A stretch of DNA of 64,000 nucleotides from Streptococcus cuniculi (GTDB lineage Bacteria; Bacillota; Bacilli; Lactobacillales; Streptococcaceae), in assembly GCF_004570575.1 (NCBI RefSeq), contig NZ_SPPD01000001.1, positions 267,138 to 331,137 of the forward strand, in the 5' to 3' direction. The notes under the pieces were generated by a model. The model did no database searches and was not told the origin of the DNA. It saw only the letters and a list, made by a program, of their open reading frames with translations. Positions 46,573 to 56,015 of the stretch are shown one piece after another (position 1 is the stretch's first letter; every line of letters starts with the position of its first letter). Made by a program: the position numbers and the translations under genes.

Positions 46573-47747
46573 AGCTATCAAAACGAGTGCTTGAAATGGA
46601 AGAAAGTGTGACCTTGGCTGCGGGAGCGCGTGCTAAGGAGCTAAAGGCACAAGGAAAGGATATTTTATCCTTGACTTTAGGGGAGCCTGACTTTACCACT
46701 CCAGCAAATATCCAAGAAGCAGCTATCCGCTCGATTAAAGACGGTCGTGCTAGTTTTTACACGGTTGCGAGTGGTCTTCCAGAGTTGAAAGCAGCGATTA
46801 GCCAGTATTTTGAGAAATTTTACGGATATGCAGTCGCTCCTAATCAGGTGACAGTCGCAACGGGAGCCAAATTCTCCCTCTATACCTTTTTCATGAGTGT
46901 TATCAATCCACTTGATGAGGTCATCATTCCAACTCCTTACTGGGTCAGCTACGCAGACCAAATCAAAATGGCAGAAGGCGTGCCAGTCTTTGTTCAGGCG
47001 ACTGAAGTAAATGACTTTAAGGTAACGGTGGAGCAACTTGAAGCAGCGCGAACAGACAAGACCAAGGTCTTGGTGCTCAATTCACCGTCTAATCCAACGG
47101 GCATGATTTACAGTAAGGACGAGCTCCTTGCGATTGGAAATTGGGCTGTTGCGCATGATATTCTGATTTTGGCAGATGATATTTATGGGCGTCTGGTCTA
47201 TAATGGTCATCGCTTTACACCGATTTCTAGTCTGTCAGAAGCGATTCGGAAGCAGACGGTGGTGATCAACGGGGTATCCAAAACCTATGCCATGACGGGG
47301 TGGCGGATTGGCTATGCCGTGGGTGAGGCAGAGATTATTGCTGCTATGAGTAAGATTGCAGGCCAAACAACGTCCAATCCGACAGCAGCTGCCCAATATG
47401 CGGCGATTGAAGCGCTTAGCGGTGAGCAAGATACCGTTGAGCATATGCGGCAGGCTTTCGAGGAACGGCTCAATACCATCTATCCCTTGCTTGCTCAAGT
47501 ACCAGGATTTGAAGTGGTCAAACCGCAAGGAGCCTTCTATCTCTTCCCAAATGTCAAAAAAGCCATGGAAATGAAAGGCTTTACGGATGTGACCGAATTT
47601 ACCACAGCGATTTTGGAAGAAGTAGGTGTTGCCTTAGTGACAGGAGCAGGATTTGGTGCACCAGAAAATGTCCGTCTCAGCTATGCCACAGACCTTGGCA
47701 CCCTTAAAGAAGCCGTCAGACGCCTAAAAACCTTTATGGAAGGGTAG
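46569..47747 (+). CDS. aspB: Aspartate/aromatic-type aminotransferase (AspB)
   Basis: 392 residues. Class I aminotransferase: LTLGEPDFTTP, PTPYWVSYADQ, LNSPSNPTG, and NGVSKTYAMTGWRIGY with the PLP Lys. In Firmicutes this enzyme makes aspartate from oxaloacetate, which is supplied here by PEP carboxylase. It lies directly before asnS; aspartate leads to asparagine. Confidence 0.9.
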   Translation: MKLSKRVLEMEESVTLAAGARAKELKAQGKDILSLTLGEPDFTTPANIQEAAIRSIKDGRASFYTVASGLPELKAAISQYFEKFYGYAVAPNQVTVATGAKFSLYTFFMSVINPLDEVIIPTPYWVSYADQIKMAEGVPVFVQATEVNDFKVTVEQLEAARTDKTKVLVLNSPSNPTGMIYSKDELLAIGNWAVAHDILILADDIYGRLVYNGHRFTPISSLSEAIRKQTVVINGVSKTYAMTGWRIGYAVGEAEIIAAMSKIAGQTTSNPTAAAQYAAIEALSGEQDTVEHMRQAFEERLNTIYPLLAQVPGFEVVKPQGAFYLFPNVKKAMEMKGFTDVTEFTTAILEEVGVALVTGAGFGAPENVRLSYATDLGTLKEAVRRLKTFMEG

Positions 47748-47780
47748 AACTAAAAAATAAAAATGAAGAAGAGAGAAATG

Positions 47781-49127
47781 ATGACGAAAGATTTAGTAGC
47801 GATTATTGATGTCAAAGACCATGTTGGAGAAAAAGTGACGATTGGTGCTTGGGTTGCCAATAAATCAGGAAAAGGAAAACTAGCCTTCTTGCAACTCCGT
47901 GATGGCACCGCCTTTTTCCAAGCCGTTGCCTTTAAACCGAAATTTATCGAAACCTTTGGTGAGGAAGAAGGGGTAGCTAAGTTTGATACTGTGAAACGAC
48001 TCAGCCAGGAAACTTCTGTTCTTGTGACAGGAATTGTCAAGGAAGATGAGCGTTCAAAATTCGGCTATGAGCTAGATATTACTGACCTTGAAGTGGTTGG
48101 AGAGTCAAAAGATTATCCGATTACGCCAAAAGAACACGGAACGGATTTCCTCATGGACAACCGCCATTTGTGGTTGCGCTCTCGTAAGCAAATGGCCATT
48201 ATGCAAATCCGCAATGCGATCATCTATGCAACCTATGAGTTCTTTGACAAAAATGGCTTTATCAAGTTTGATAGCCCAATCTTGTCTGGAAATGCCGCAG
48301 AGGACTCAACAGAACTCTTTGAAACCGACTACTTTGGCACACCTGCCTACTTGAGTCAATCGGGTCAGCTGTATTTGGAAGCAGGAGCAATGGCTCTTGG
48401 ACGCGTCTTTGACTTTGGTCCGGTTTTTCGGGCAGAAAAATCCAAAACCCGCCGTCACTTGACTGAGTTTTGGATGATGGATGCGGAGTATTCATTCCTT
48501 TCGCATGAAGAATCACTTGATTTGCAAGAAGCCTATGTCAAGGCACTTATCCAAGGTGTTCTAGATCGTGCACCGCAGGCGCTTGAAACCTTGGAACGTG
48601 ATACGGACCTCTTGAAGAAATACATTGCAGAACCCTTCAAACATGTCTCTTATGATGATGCAATTAGTCTGTTACAAGAGCATGAAGCAGATGAAGATAC
48701 AGACTATGAGCACATAGAGCATGGAGATGACTTTGGTTCTCCGCATGAAACATGGATTTCAAACTACTTTGGTGTACCGACCTTTGTGGTCAACTACCCA
48801 GCCAGCTTCAAGGCTTTCTATATGAAACCAGTTCCCGGTAATCCAGATCGTGTTCTTTGTGCGGATCTTCTTGCGCCAGAAGGCTACGGAGAAATCATCG
48901 GAGGCTCTGTCCGTGAGGATGACTATGATGCCCTTGTTGCTAAAATGGATGCCCTTGAAATGGACAAGTCAGAGTACGAATTCTACCTTGACCTCCGTAA
49001 GTACGGCTCTGTTCCTCACGCAGGTTTTGGGATTGGTGTCGAGCGTATGGTGACCTTTGTTGCTGGAACCAAGCATATCCGTGAAGCTATTCCATTCCCA
49101 CGGATGTTGCACCGCATTAAACCGTAA
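47781..49127 (+). CDS. asnS: Asparaginyl-tRNA synthetase
   Basis: 448 residues. N-terminal OB-fold ([20 protein letters not shown]), then the class II catalytic core with motif 2 [19 protein letters not shown] and motif 3 FGIGVERMV. It charges tRNA-Asn. I start at 47781 (MTKDLV...), which gives the usual streptococcal length; ATGs at 47763 and 47778 are alternatives and the ribosome-binding site is weak (GAAGAGAG). Confidence 0.95.
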   Translation: MTKDLVAIIDVKDHVGEKVTIGAWVANKSGKGKLAFLQLRDGTAFFQAVAFKPKFIETFGEEEGVAKFDTVKRLSQETSVLVTGIVKEDERSKFGYELDITDLEVVGESKDYPITPKEHGTDFLMDNRHLWLRSRKQMAIMQIRNAIIYATYEFFDKNGFIKFDSPILSGNAAEDSTELFETDYFGTPAYLSQSGQLYLEAGAMALGRVFDFGPVFRAEKSKTRRHLTEFWMMDAEYSFLSHEESLDLQEAYVKALIQGVLDRAPQALETLERDTDLLKKYIAEPFKHVSYDDAISLLQEHEADEDTDYEHIEHGDDFGSPHETWISNYFGVPTFVVNYPASFKAFYMKPVPGNPDRVLCADLLAPEGYGEIIGGSVREDDYDALVAKMDALEMDKSEYEFYLDLRKYGSVPHAGFGIGVERMVTFVAGTKHIREAIPFPRMLHRIKP

Positions 49128-49157
49128 TCACTAAAACAGAAGAGAAGGAGATAGGAT

Positions 49158-49454
49158 ATGTCATCTATTAGACTGACGCGTGATACGGGCATGTATGCTA
49201 TTGCTAGTGCAGTACATGTTTATATCAATGGAGAAAAAGTTGGCAAGCTAGCTTCAAAAGAGAGCCAAACATTTGAGATTCAAGAATCGGAAGTCAGCGT
49301 ACAAGTTTCTTTTTGGGGCGGGAAAAAGTCCAATCCCGTCATCGTAAAAGCAGGTCAAGAATGGCTGGTGAAACGCAGGATAGGCAATATTTTATTGTCA
49401 ACAGGTTTGGGATATTTCTTTTTCCCAACCTTGCAATTAGTTGAAAAAGACTGA
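49158..49454 (+). CDS. Small protein of unknown function
   Basis: 98 residues. A beta-rich N-terminal two thirds (YAIASAVHVYINGEKVGKL) resembles PEGA-like or DUF2846-like surface domains, and a C-terminal hydrophobic helix (NILLSTGLGYFFFPTLQL) may insert in the membrane. AAGGAG precedes the ATG. Its last 34 bases are repeated exactly at 50981, after the MFS gene. Confidence 0.6.
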   Translation: MSSIRLTRDTGMYAIASAVHVYINGEKVGKLASKESQTFEIQESEVSVQVSFWGGKKSNPVIVKAGQEWLVKRRIGNILLSTGLGYFFFPTLQLVEKD

Positions 49455-49455
49455 T

Positions 49456-49478
49456 AAAGGCGCCGATGTGCGCTTTTT
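49456..49478 (+). terminator. Terminator after the 98-residue gene
   Basis: AAAGGCGC pairs with TGCGCTTTTT around a short loop. Confidence 0.6.
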
Positions 49479-49636
49479 CTGTTACAATGTAAAGATTTTA
49501 AACGTACGTAAGGAGACCGTTTGACATACATTTGATCGGTGAATATGGCAGGAATACTAGTTTTTAGCCTTATTTTCAAGTTTTCCTTGCTCAAGGAGAA
49601 AAGGTGTGCTATAATTTACGTGATTTTTAGGAGGTT

Positions 49637-50827
49637 ATGATGATAGTACCGAGTTATCGGAAGAATATTGGTGTTCTTTATGTCGTTGAGTTTTTCTCCT
49701 TTTTTGGAATTACGACTTTTTGGGTTTTGTTTTTAAGTCAAAATGGTATGACTTTACTTGAAATTGGCTTATTAGAGAGTATTTTTCATGGCACCAGTCT
49801 CTTGTCTGAGATTCCGTCAGGAATGCTTGCCGACCGTTTTTCCTATAAGTCCAATCTCTTGGTGGGACGAATGGCTGCAATTGTGTCCTGTATTCTGATG
49901 ATTTGTGGGCAGGGACATTTTTGGATTTATGCGCTTGCCATGATGGTGAATGCCTGGGCCTATAATTTTGATTCGGGAACCAGTAGTGCCATGCTCTATG
50001 ATTCAGCTGTCCATGCAGGCTTGAAAGACCGATATTTGGCCTTCTCTAGTGTGATTTCAGGAGTAGCAGAGGCCACTATGTCTTTGGGGGCTGTCTTGGC
50101 AGGATTTTTTGTTCATGGGCAGTTGGAAGTGACCTATTACATCATGATTGGCTATTCCTTGTGCGCCATGATCTTGATTAGTCTTCTTAAAGAACCTGAT
50201 AGTAAGTCTGTGACAGAGGAGAAAATTACCCTGTCTAGCATTGTTCAGACAGTTGTAAAGGAATTCAAGACCAATCCTGCTCTGCTCTTGTGGCTCTTGA
50301 TTGGACAGATTTTTTGCGCTACCATATGCATGTTTTATTTCTATTACCAAAATCAGTTGCCAACCTTAAGCAGTTGGCAAATCGCTGCCTTGATGTTAGT
50401 TGGAACTGGCTTCAATATTGGAGCGGCTTATCTCGCTAGTCAATTGGGAAAGAAATGGTCTTCATTCCAGCTATTTCCTTGGATTGTAGGATTGACGGGG
50501 CTGCTCTACGGGACTTCGATATTGAATCAAGCCAATATCCATATGCTGATTTATCTATTAACCAATGCCCTTTATGCTCTTTATATGCCGATTGTTTCGA
50601 ATGATATTCAGAGCTATCTACCCAATTCCGTCCGAGCAACGATGCTGAGCGTTAACGCTATGTTTTTCAGTCTAAGTATGATTTTGCTCTTTCCGCTGAC
50701 AGGCTGGATGATTGATAAACTAGGCTTTACACCGACATTTTTAACAATCGGCAGTTTTTTGTGTATCTCTTCATTTATTCTTGCCTTTTTCCTAGGCAAA
50801 GTTCAAAGAATGCTCCAGAAAAGCTAA
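49637..50827 (+). CDS. MFS transporter
   Basis: 396 residues with about twelve helices. The loop 2-3 motif SEIPSGMLADRFSYKSNL is the major-facilitator signature. Substrate unknown; drug/small-molecule export is the usual role of this length class. AGGAGG precedes the ATG. The gene is flanked by a duplicated 34-bp segment, so it may have entered the locus by recombination. Confidence 0.83.
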   Translation: MMIVPSYRKNIGVLYVVEFFSFFGITTFWVLFLSQNGMTLLEIGLLESIFHGTSLLSEIPSGMLADRFSYKSNLLVGRMAAIVSCILMICGQGHFWIYALAMMVNAWAYNFDSGTSSAMLYDSAVHAGLKDRYLAFSSVISGVAEATMSLGAVLAGFFVHGQLEVTYYIMIGYSLCAMILISLLKEPDSKSVTEEKITLSSIVQTVVKEFKTNPALLLWLLIGQIFCATICMFYFYYQNQLPTLSSWQIAALMLVGTGFNIGAAYLASQLGKKWSSFQLFPWIVGLTGLLYGTSILNQANIHMLIYLLTNALYALYMPIVSNDIQSYLPNSVRATMLSVNAMFFSLSMILLFPLTGWMIDKLGFTPTFLTIGSFLCISSFILAFFLGKVQRMLQKS

Positions 50828-50877
50828 AATATTCTCTGTTTTTTACAAATGGTTATATTAATAGGTCGGAACACTTT

Positions 50878-51018
50878 ATGAAAGTCTATAATCATTCTAG
50901 TACAGAGTTTGTCTGTGACTTCATCGGTTCTATCAATAAACTCAGCTATGAAACCCTGACGCAGTTGCAGGGTGCAAGTAATTTCTTTTTCCCAACCTTG
51001 CAATTAGTTGAAAAGACA
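50878..51018 (+). repeat. Duplicated gene tail and repeat fragment
   Basis: Bases 50981-51014 are identical to 49414-49447, the coding end of the 98-residue gene. Before it stands an unrelated 100-base segment reading MKVYNHSSTEFVCDFIGSIN, in the style of short streptococcal intergenic repeats. No functional gene is supported in 50828-51152. Confidence 0.65.
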
Positions 51019-51050
51019 GCTCAAAGTAGGCTGTCTTTTCTTATATGTAG

Positions 51051-51156
51051 TATCCTCGCTTTTTCGTTTCTAGGCTTGGGCTAAACTAATCCACTGGATT
51101 ATCCTCGCTCTTTAGTTTCTGGGCTCGGGCTAAAATAATCCACTGGATTATTTTAC
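51051..51156 (-). repeat. Two tandem copies of the intergenic repeat
   Basis: Two 49-bp units (51051-51099 and 51100-51148), differing at about five positions, each begin TATCCTCGCT and end TAATCCACTGGAT. They are the reverse complement of the unit at 37532-37585. The second runs into the stop codon of the Ohr gene. Confidence 0.75.
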
Positions 51157-51560
51157 TCCCACTCAACCGTGGTTAGAGAAATGGTCTGACTTTGGGCGAT
51201 GAGCTTGGAAATAGGACAGCGACTGTGGGCGAGTTGCACCAGTTTTTCAGCTTCTTCGAGTACCAGTCCCTCTATACTGGTTTTCGCATGGACTTGAAAG
51301 AAGTAGCCAGTGCCCATAGTCGCCTCTCGGTGAAGTTCGCAAGTAACCTCAACACGTGATTGGCGCGTGTTTTTCTGCCCTTCTAGGAGGGATTGAATGG
51401 TGGCATTTAAGCAGGTAGCCCAAGCTGTTGCCATAAGTTCTTCTGGGTTGAAGCCCTCATCTCTTGTCAGGGGATGAGCGGTAGAAAGTGATTTTTGACT
51501 GGATAAGGCGACAGTGCTATGAATCCCTTCTTGGTTTGTCGCGGTGACAGAATAAAGCAT
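51153..51560 (-). CDS. OsmC/Ohr-family peroxide-reducing protein
   Basis: 135 residues. The two reactive cysteines lie in ATCLNATIQS and HSRCPISKL, as in Ohr. Family members reduce organic hydroperoxides using lipoylated proteins. AGGAGG precedes the ATG. The last codons come from the adjacent repeat, so the C-terminus has been shaped by the insertion. Confidence 0.87.
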   Translation of the reverse strand: MLYSVTATNQEGIHSTVALSSQKSLSTAHPLTRDEGFNPEELMATAWATCLNATIQSLLEGQKNTRQSRVEVTCELHREATMGTGYFFQVHAKTSIEGLVLEEAEKLVQLAHSRCPISKLIAQSQTISLTTVEWE

Positions 51561-51686
51561 AAAAACCTCCTATTGAATGAATCACCTACATTATACACCG
51601 AAAGGGGTGTTGATGTCGGAAACAACGATTTACCTCGTATTTGCTAAAAATGTGCTATAATAAAGAAAAACGAAAGAGGTATGAAA

Positions 51687-52067
51687 ATGAGAACGATTCA
51701 CACAGATAAAGCACCCGCAGCGATTGGTCCTTATGTGCAAGGAAAAATTGTTGGAAATTTGTTATTTGCCTCGGGGCAAGTGCCTCTATCTCCAGAAACG
51801 GGTGAGGTTGTCGGTACAACGATTGAAGAACAAACCGTGCAGGTGTTGAACAATATTCGCGCAATCTTAACAGAGGCAGGAACTGATTTTGACCATGTGG
51901 TGAAAACGACATGTTTCTTGAGCGATATGAATGATTTTGTAGCCTTTAATGAGGTCTATAAAACAGCATTTACAGCTGAATTTCCAGCTCGCTCAGCGGT
52001 CGAAGTGGCTCGTCTGCCACGCGATGTCAAAGTGGAAATTGAAGTCATTGCAGTTGTAGAAGATTAG
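51687..52067 (+). CDS. ridA: RidA-family 2-iminobutanoate/iminopropanoate deaminase
   Basis: 126 residues from ATG 51687, seven bases after GAGG; an ATG at 51681 is too close to it. Landmarks: [37 protein letters not shown], and [18 protein letters not shown] with the substrate-binding Arg. RidA removes reactive enamines from PLP enzymes. It lies just before rapZ. Confidence 0.93.
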   Translation: MRTIHTDKAPAAIGPYVQGKIVGNLLFASGQVPLSPETGEVVGTTIEEQTVQVLNNIRAILTEAGTDFDHVVKTTCFLSDMNDFVAFNEVYKTAFTAEFPARSAVEVARLPRDVKVEIEVIAVVED

Positions 52068-52078
52068 AGAGGGAGACG

Positions 52079-52966
52079 ATGTCTGAAAAACTTCACCTTG
52101 TGATTGTGACAGGAATGTCAGGTGCTGGAAAGACCGTGGCAATCCAGTCCTTTGAAGATCTGGGCTATTTTACCGTTGACAATATGCCACCCGCCCTACT
52201 ACCAAAATTTTTAGAACTGATGGGCCACAGTCAGGATAATGATAAGGTGGCGCTCGTCGTGGATATGCGCAGTCGTTCCTTTTTTGCTGAAATTCGTCAG
52301 GTGTTAGATGAGATTGAATCAGCTGATGATGTGGACTTTAAGATTCTCTTTCTAGATGCAACTGATAGTGAATTGGTGGCTCGTTATAAGGAGACTCGTC
52401 GTTCGCATCCGTTGGCTGCAGACGGCCGAGTTCTTGACGGGATCCAATTGGAGCGTGAATTGCTCGCACCACTCAAAAACATGAGTCAAAATGTAATCGA
52501 TACCACAGAATTGACACCACGTAATCTCCGTAAGGAAATTTCAGATCAGTTTGCGCGTCTGAATAGTCAGCCTTCTTTCCGTGTGGAAGTCATCTCTTTT
52601 GGATTCAAATACGGTCTGCCACTCGATGCGGATTTGGTCTTTGATGTGCGTTTCTTGCCCAATCCCTACTATCAGGTCGAATTGCGAAATCTGACAGGCT
52701 TAGATGCTCCCGTCTTTCACTACGTAATGGAGCATGAAGAATCTGAAGCCTTTTACGGGCATTTGCTGGGGTTGATTGAGCCGATTTTGCCGGGCTACCA
52801 AAAGGAAGGGAAATCTGTTTTGACCATTGCAGTGGGCTGTACGGGCGGTCAGCACCGTAGTGTTGCCTTTGCCAAGCGCTTAGCGGACGATTTAGGAAAG
52901 GGCTGGACGGTCAACTTCAGTCACCGTGACAAAGATAGACGAAAGGAAACGGTCAATCGTTCATGA
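52079..52966 (+). CDS. rapZ: RNase adapter RapZ (YvcJ) nucleotide-binding protein
   Basis: 295 residues. Walker A GMSGAGKT near residue 12, DMRSR later, and the C-terminal [14 protein letters not shown]. In E. coli RapZ targets a small RNA for RNase E; in Gram-positive bacteria it hydrolyses nucleotides and affects competence and wall functions. First gene of rapZ-yvcK-whiA, overlapping yvcK by four bases. Confidence 0.94.
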   Translation: MSEKLHLVIVTGMSGAGKTVAIQSFEDLGYFTVDNMPPALLPKFLELMGHSQDNDKVALVVDMRSRSFFAEIRQVLDEIESADDVDFKILFLDATDSELVARYKETRRSHPLAADGRVLDGIQLERELLAPLKNMSQNVIDTTELTPRNLRKEISDQFARLNSQPSFRVEVISFGFKYGLPLDADLVFDVRFLPNPYYQVELRNLTGLDAPVFHYVMEHEESEAFYGHLLGLIEPILPGYQKEGKSVLTIAVGCTGGQHRSVAFAKRLADDLGKGWTVNFSHRDKDRRKETVNRS

Positions 52967-53937
52967 GAAAACCTAAAATAACCGTCATTGGAGGTGGTAC
53001 AGGCATTCCCGTCATTCTCAAAAGTCTGCGTGACAAGGATGTGGACATTACCGCCATTGTGACGGTAGCAGATGATGGTGGCTCTTCGGGCGAAATTCGT
53101 CAGGCCTTACAGATGACTCCGCCCGGTGATTTGCGCAATGTCCTGCTTGCCATGTCTGATATGCCAAAACTCTACGAGCGCATCTTTCAGTACCGCTTTG
53201 CAGAAACAGATGGAGCGCTAGCGGGTCATCCTTTGGGAAATCTGATTATCGCAGGTATCTCTGAAATGCAGGGATCCACCTACCATGCCATGCAACTCTT
53301 GTCTAAATTCTTCCACACAACAGGGAAAATCTATCCCTCTAGTGAAAATGCCTTGACCCTTCATGCTGTGTTTACAGACGGCCATGAGGTAGTTGGAGAA
53401 AGTAAGATCGCAGGCTACAAGGGCATGATTGACCATGTCTATGTGACCAATTCTTACAATCAAGATGAGCCAACAGCCAGTCGGAAGGTGGTAGAGAGCA
53501 TCTTGGAAAGCGACATGATTGTTCTTGGACCTGGCTCCCTATTTACTTCCATCTTACCCAATCTCATGATTTCAGAAATCGGTCAAGCCTTAAAAGAAAC
53601 CAAGGCGGATGTGACCTATGTCTGCAATATCATGACCCAGCGGGGCGAAACGGAATTTTTCAGTGATGCCGACCATGTGCGGGTCTTGAACAAGCATCTA
53701 GGGGCAAACTGTATCGATACCGTGCTGGTCAATATTGAGTCTGTCCCGCAAGACTATATGAATACCCACCAGTTTGATGAATACCTTGTGCAGGTCAAGC
53801 ACGATTTTACAGGCTTACAATCACAAGCTCAGCGGGTTATCTCGTCTAATTTCTTGCGGCTTGAAAATGGGGGAGCCTTTCACGATGGGGACTTGGTTGT
53901 CGAAGAACTCTTGAAAATCTTGCAGGTGAAATCATGA
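52963..53937 (+). CDS. yvcK: YvcK-family gluconeogenesis/wall factor
   Basis: 324 residues. [13 protein letters not shown] near the start and [13 protein letters not shown] mark the CofD/YvcK family, which bind UDP-sugars and NAD(P)-like ligands. YvcK affects carbon flux and cell-wall precursor use. The start overlaps rapZ and its stop overlaps whiA by four bases each. Confidence 0.93.
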   Translation: MRKPKITVIGGGTGIPVILKSLRDKDVDITAIVTVADDGGSSGEIRQALQMTPPGDLRNVLLAMSDMPKLYERIFQYRFAETDGALAGHPLGNLIIAGISEMQGSTYHAMQLLSKFFHTTGKIYPSSENALTLHAVFTDGHEVVGESKIAGYKGMIDHVYVTNSYNQDEPTASRKVVESILESDMIVLGPGSLFTSILPNLMISEIGQALKETKADVTYVCNIMTQRGETEFFSDADHVRVLNKHLGANCIDTVLVNIESVPQDYMNTHQFDEYLVQVKHDFTGLQSQAQRVISSNFLRLENGGAFHDGDLVVEELLKILQVKS

Positions 53938-54845
53938 GCTTCAGTGTGCAAGTAAAAGAAGAAATTATCAGTCAAGGTCAAGCGACAAAGAGCGAGTTAG
54001 CAGCCATGATTAAGCTATCGGGCAGTCTCGGTTTGGCCTCGTCTGGTCTCACCCTGTCCATCAGCAGTGAGCATGCAAAAATTGCCCGTCATCTCTATGA
54101 GATGCTCTATCAGTTTTACCAAGTCAAGGCTGAGATTCGCCACCATCAAAAAACCAATCTGCGGAAGAATCGTGTTTATACTGTATTTTTGGAGAGTGGG
54201 GTCAATGAAATTTTAGATGACCTCTATCTGGCGGATAGCTTTTTTGGCTTAGAGACAGGCATTGCACCTGCGATTTTGGAAAAGGATAGTTGGAGCCAGT
54301 CCTATCTACGTGGCGCATTTCTAGCCAGTGGCTCTGTTAAGGACCCAGAAACGGGGAAATACCAACTAGAAATCGCCTCCATCTACGAGGATCATGCCCA
54401 TGATTTGGCTCGTCTCCTGCAAAAATTTCTCTTGGACGGCAAGGTCATCGAGCGTTCCAAGGGCAGTATTACTTACTTGCAGCGGGCAGAAGACATCATG
54501 GACTTTCTCTTGATTATCGGAGCGGAAGAAGCCAAGACAGAGTTTGAAAATGTCAAGTTGCTACGAGAGACGCGCAATGACCTCAACCGAGCCATCAACG
54601 CAGAAGCAGCGAATATTGCCCGTACGGTAACAGCCAGCATGAAGACGATTAACAACATTTCTAAAATCATGGAAACGATTGGGCTGGACCAATTGCCATC
54701 TGACTTGCAGGAAGTTGCCCAGCTACGGATTCAGCATCCTGATTACTCGATTCAGCAACTGGCAGACAGCCTCTCAAAACCGATTACCAAAAGTGGCATC
54801 AACCATCGCCTTCGTAAAATCAATAAACTAGCAGACGAATTATAA
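53934..54845 (+). CDS. whiA: DNA-binding protein WhiA
   Basis: 303 residues. A LAGLIDADG-like N-terminal domain ([15 protein letters not shown]) is joined to a C-terminal helix-turn-helix ([20 protein letters not shown]). In Firmicutes it affects cell division and chromosome segregation. Last gene of the operon. Confidence 0.93.
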   Translation: MSFSVQVKEEIISQGQATKSELAAMIKLSGSLGLASSGLTLSISSEHAKIARHLYEMLYQFYQVKAEIRHHQKTNLRKNRVYTVFLESGVNEILDDLYLADSFFGLETGIAPAILEKDSWSQSYLRGAFLASGSVKDPETGKYQLEIASIYEDHAHDLARLLQKFLLDGKVIERSKGSITYLQRAEDIMDFLLIIGAEEAKTEFENVKLLRETRNDLNRAINAEAANIARTVTASMKTINNISKIMETIGLDQLPSDLQEVAQLRIQHPDYSIQQLADSLSKPITKSGINHRLRKINKLADEL

Positions 54846-54864
54846 AATAATCAGCGGTATTTAC

Positions 54865-54893
54865 TTTACAATCATCGCATCTTTGTATATAAT
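54865..54893 (+). promoter_or_regulatory. rplS promoter
   Basis: TTTACA, 17 bp, TATAAT. Confidence 0.8.
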
Positions 54894-54899
54894 AGATAA

Positions 54900-54981
54900 A
54901 GTGTGTAATGGACACACCAAAAACGGTTAATCCGCTGGGACGTGAGCTCCCATGATTGGCAAGATAGGAGAAGAAAGAAAC
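54900..54981 (+). promoter_or_regulatory. Candidate L19 autoregulatory leader
   Basis: The 80-base leader carries short paired segments (GTGT-x-ACAC near 54901-54917, GGGACGTGAGCTCCC near 54937) before the AGGAG of rplS. Ribosomal-protein leaders for L19 are known in Firmicutes; this assignment is by position and pairing only. Confidence 0.4.
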
Positions 54982-55329
54982 ATGAATCCATTAATTCAAA
55001 GTTTGACAGAAGGTCAACTTCGTACTGATATCCCTGCATTCCGTCCTGGTGACACTGTGCGTGTTCACGCCAAGGTTGTTGAGGGAACTCGTGAGCGTAT
55101 CCAGATTTTTGAGGGTGTTGTCATCTCTCGTAAAGGTCAAGGTATCTCAGAAATGTATACTGTCCGCAAAATTTCTAGCGGTATCGGTGTAGAACGTACC
55201 TTCCCAATCCACACCCCACGTGTTGATAAAATCGAAGTAGTACGTTACGGTAAAGTACGTCGTGCGAAATTGTACTACCTACGTGCATTGCAAGGTAAAG
55301 CTGCGCGTATCAAAGAAATCCGTCGTTAA
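54982..55329 (+). CDS. rplS: 50S ribosomal protein L19
   Basis: 115 residues. The start [20 protein letters not shown] at 54982 and [33 protein letters not shown] match bacterial L19, which sits at the 30S-50S interface. Codon use is strongly biased. The in-frame ATG at 54952 belongs to the leader. Confidence 0.97.
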   Translation: MNPLIQSLTEGQLRTDIPAFRPGDTVRVHAKVVEGTRERIQIFEGVVISRKGQGISEMYTVRKISSGIGVERTFPIHTPRVDKIEVVRYGKVRRAKLYYLRALQGKAARIKEIRR

Positions 55330-55349
55330 TCAACGATTGGGATTTCATC

Positions 55350-55374
55350 AAGCACCCGTCAGGGTGCTTTTTAA
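55350..55374 (+). terminator. rplS terminator
   Basis: AAGCACCC and GGGTGCTT pair around GTCA, with a T-tract. Confidence 0.9.
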
Positions 55375-55418
55375 TTTTTGCTTGCAATCTTTGCCCGTCT
55401 ACGATACAATAAAAGAAC

Positions 55419-55490
55419 CTTCCCTTAGTTAAATGGATATAACAAATTCCTCCTAAGAATTAGTTGCAGGTTCGATTCCTGCAGGGGAGA
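55419..55490 (+). tRNA. tRNA-Arg (CCU)
   Basis: 72 bases fold as a cloverleaf: acceptor CTTCCCT with AGGGGAG (one G-T pair), anticodon loop CTCCTAA giving CCU for AGG codons, T-arm GCAGG TTCGATT CCTGC. CCA is not encoded. It sits just after rplS, as in other streptococci. Confidence 0.93.
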
Positions 55491-55506
55491 TAGGATGGCT
55501 TTATAC

Positions 55507-55535
55507 TTGACTTTTCTAGGAAAGTGTTAGATAAT
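55507..55535 (+). promoter_or_regulatory. Promoter of the antisense RNA (RNA II)
   Basis: TTGACT, 17 bp, GATAAT; predicted start near 55542. Confidence 0.75.
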
Positions 55536-55541
55536 AAAGGT

Positions 55542-55609
55542 GCTTAAAAGGTCGAAGAGTTAAGCGCATTAGAAAAACACCCAAGGCGGCAACCGAGGGT
55601 GTTTTTTTG
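55542..55609 (+). ncRNA. Putative antitoxin RNA II of a par/Fst locus
   Basis: About 68 bases from the predicted start to the T-tract. It converges on the toxin gene and shares its terminator. AAGGTCGAAGAG at 55548 repeats as AAGGTCGAAAAG at 55724 inside the toxin start region, so the RNA can pair with the toxin mRNA there, and AGCGCA at 55563 repeats at 55763 in the toxin leader. Size, convergence, shared terminator and direct repeats all match the pAD1 par design. Confidence 0.7.
55573..55607. terminator. Bidirectional terminator shared by toxin mRNA and RNA II
   Basis: AAAAACACCC pairs with GGGTGTTTTT, with an inner GG/CC pair; T-runs on both strands. Confidence 0.85.
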
Positions 55610-55630
55610 TGCTTGCTCAAGGCACTCAGG

Positions 55631-55744
55631 CTAGTGTTGTTTGTCGCGTTTGTTTGCTAGCTGACGGATTAGCCATTCCGCAATGAGTTGAGAACCCACA
55701 CCGATAAACAGTGGTAGCAAAACAAGGTCGAAAAGCATACGCAT
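55631..55744 (-). CDS. Fst-family type I toxin peptide
   Basis: 37 residues: MRMLFDLVLLPLFIGVGSQL, then IAEWLIRQLANKRDKQH. One membrane helix with the PLFIG core and a charged tail, as in Fst and its chromosomal relatives. AGGAGGTGA is a consensus ribosome-binding site six bases upstream. Type I toxins of this family damage the membrane when the antisense RNA is lost. The gene lies 17 to 60 bases beyond the convergent antitoxin RNA. It is shorter than usual gene-finder limits and easily missed. Confidence 0.8.
   Translation of the reverse strand: MRMLFDLVLLPLFIGVGSQLIAEWLIRQLANKRDKQH
55724..55735. repeat. Direct repeat shared by toxin gene and RNA II
   Basis: AAGGTCGAAAAG here and AAGGTCGAAGAG at 55548-55559 match at 11 of 12 positions; such repeats give the antisense RNA its pairing site near the toxin start. 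Confidence 0.65.
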
Positions 55745-55790
55745 ATAGAATCACCTCCTGCTAGCGCAGTATCGTGAGTGCGACAACAAG

Positions 55791-55799
55791 ATTATATCA
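55791..55799 (-). promoter_or_regulatory. Toxin promoter (RNA I)
   Basis: TGATATAAT extended -10 on the minus strand; the predicted toxin mRNA starts near 55784, 40 bases before the start codon. Confidence 0.65.
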
Positions 55800-56015
55800 C
55801 AAAAAATCAAGTGAAACCACTAAAAAAATGTAAAAGGAGATGGGCAGGCAATGGATGAAGAGATAAGTCCCCCCCTACCATTTTCTTTGCCCATCCAACA
55901 ACTTTCCCTCGAAAAATTGGTCTGGATTTGGTAGAATAGGAATAAGAAATGATTGATACTCCTGAAATATCTTGGTGTTGGTAGCCAGTTGGAGTATGAA
56001 GATAGGAGAAAGATT

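Noticed and set aside
50761..51084. 107-residue frame after the MFS gene
   Set aside because: Composed of the MFS end, a repeat segment, a copied gene tail and the tandem repeat; not one gene.
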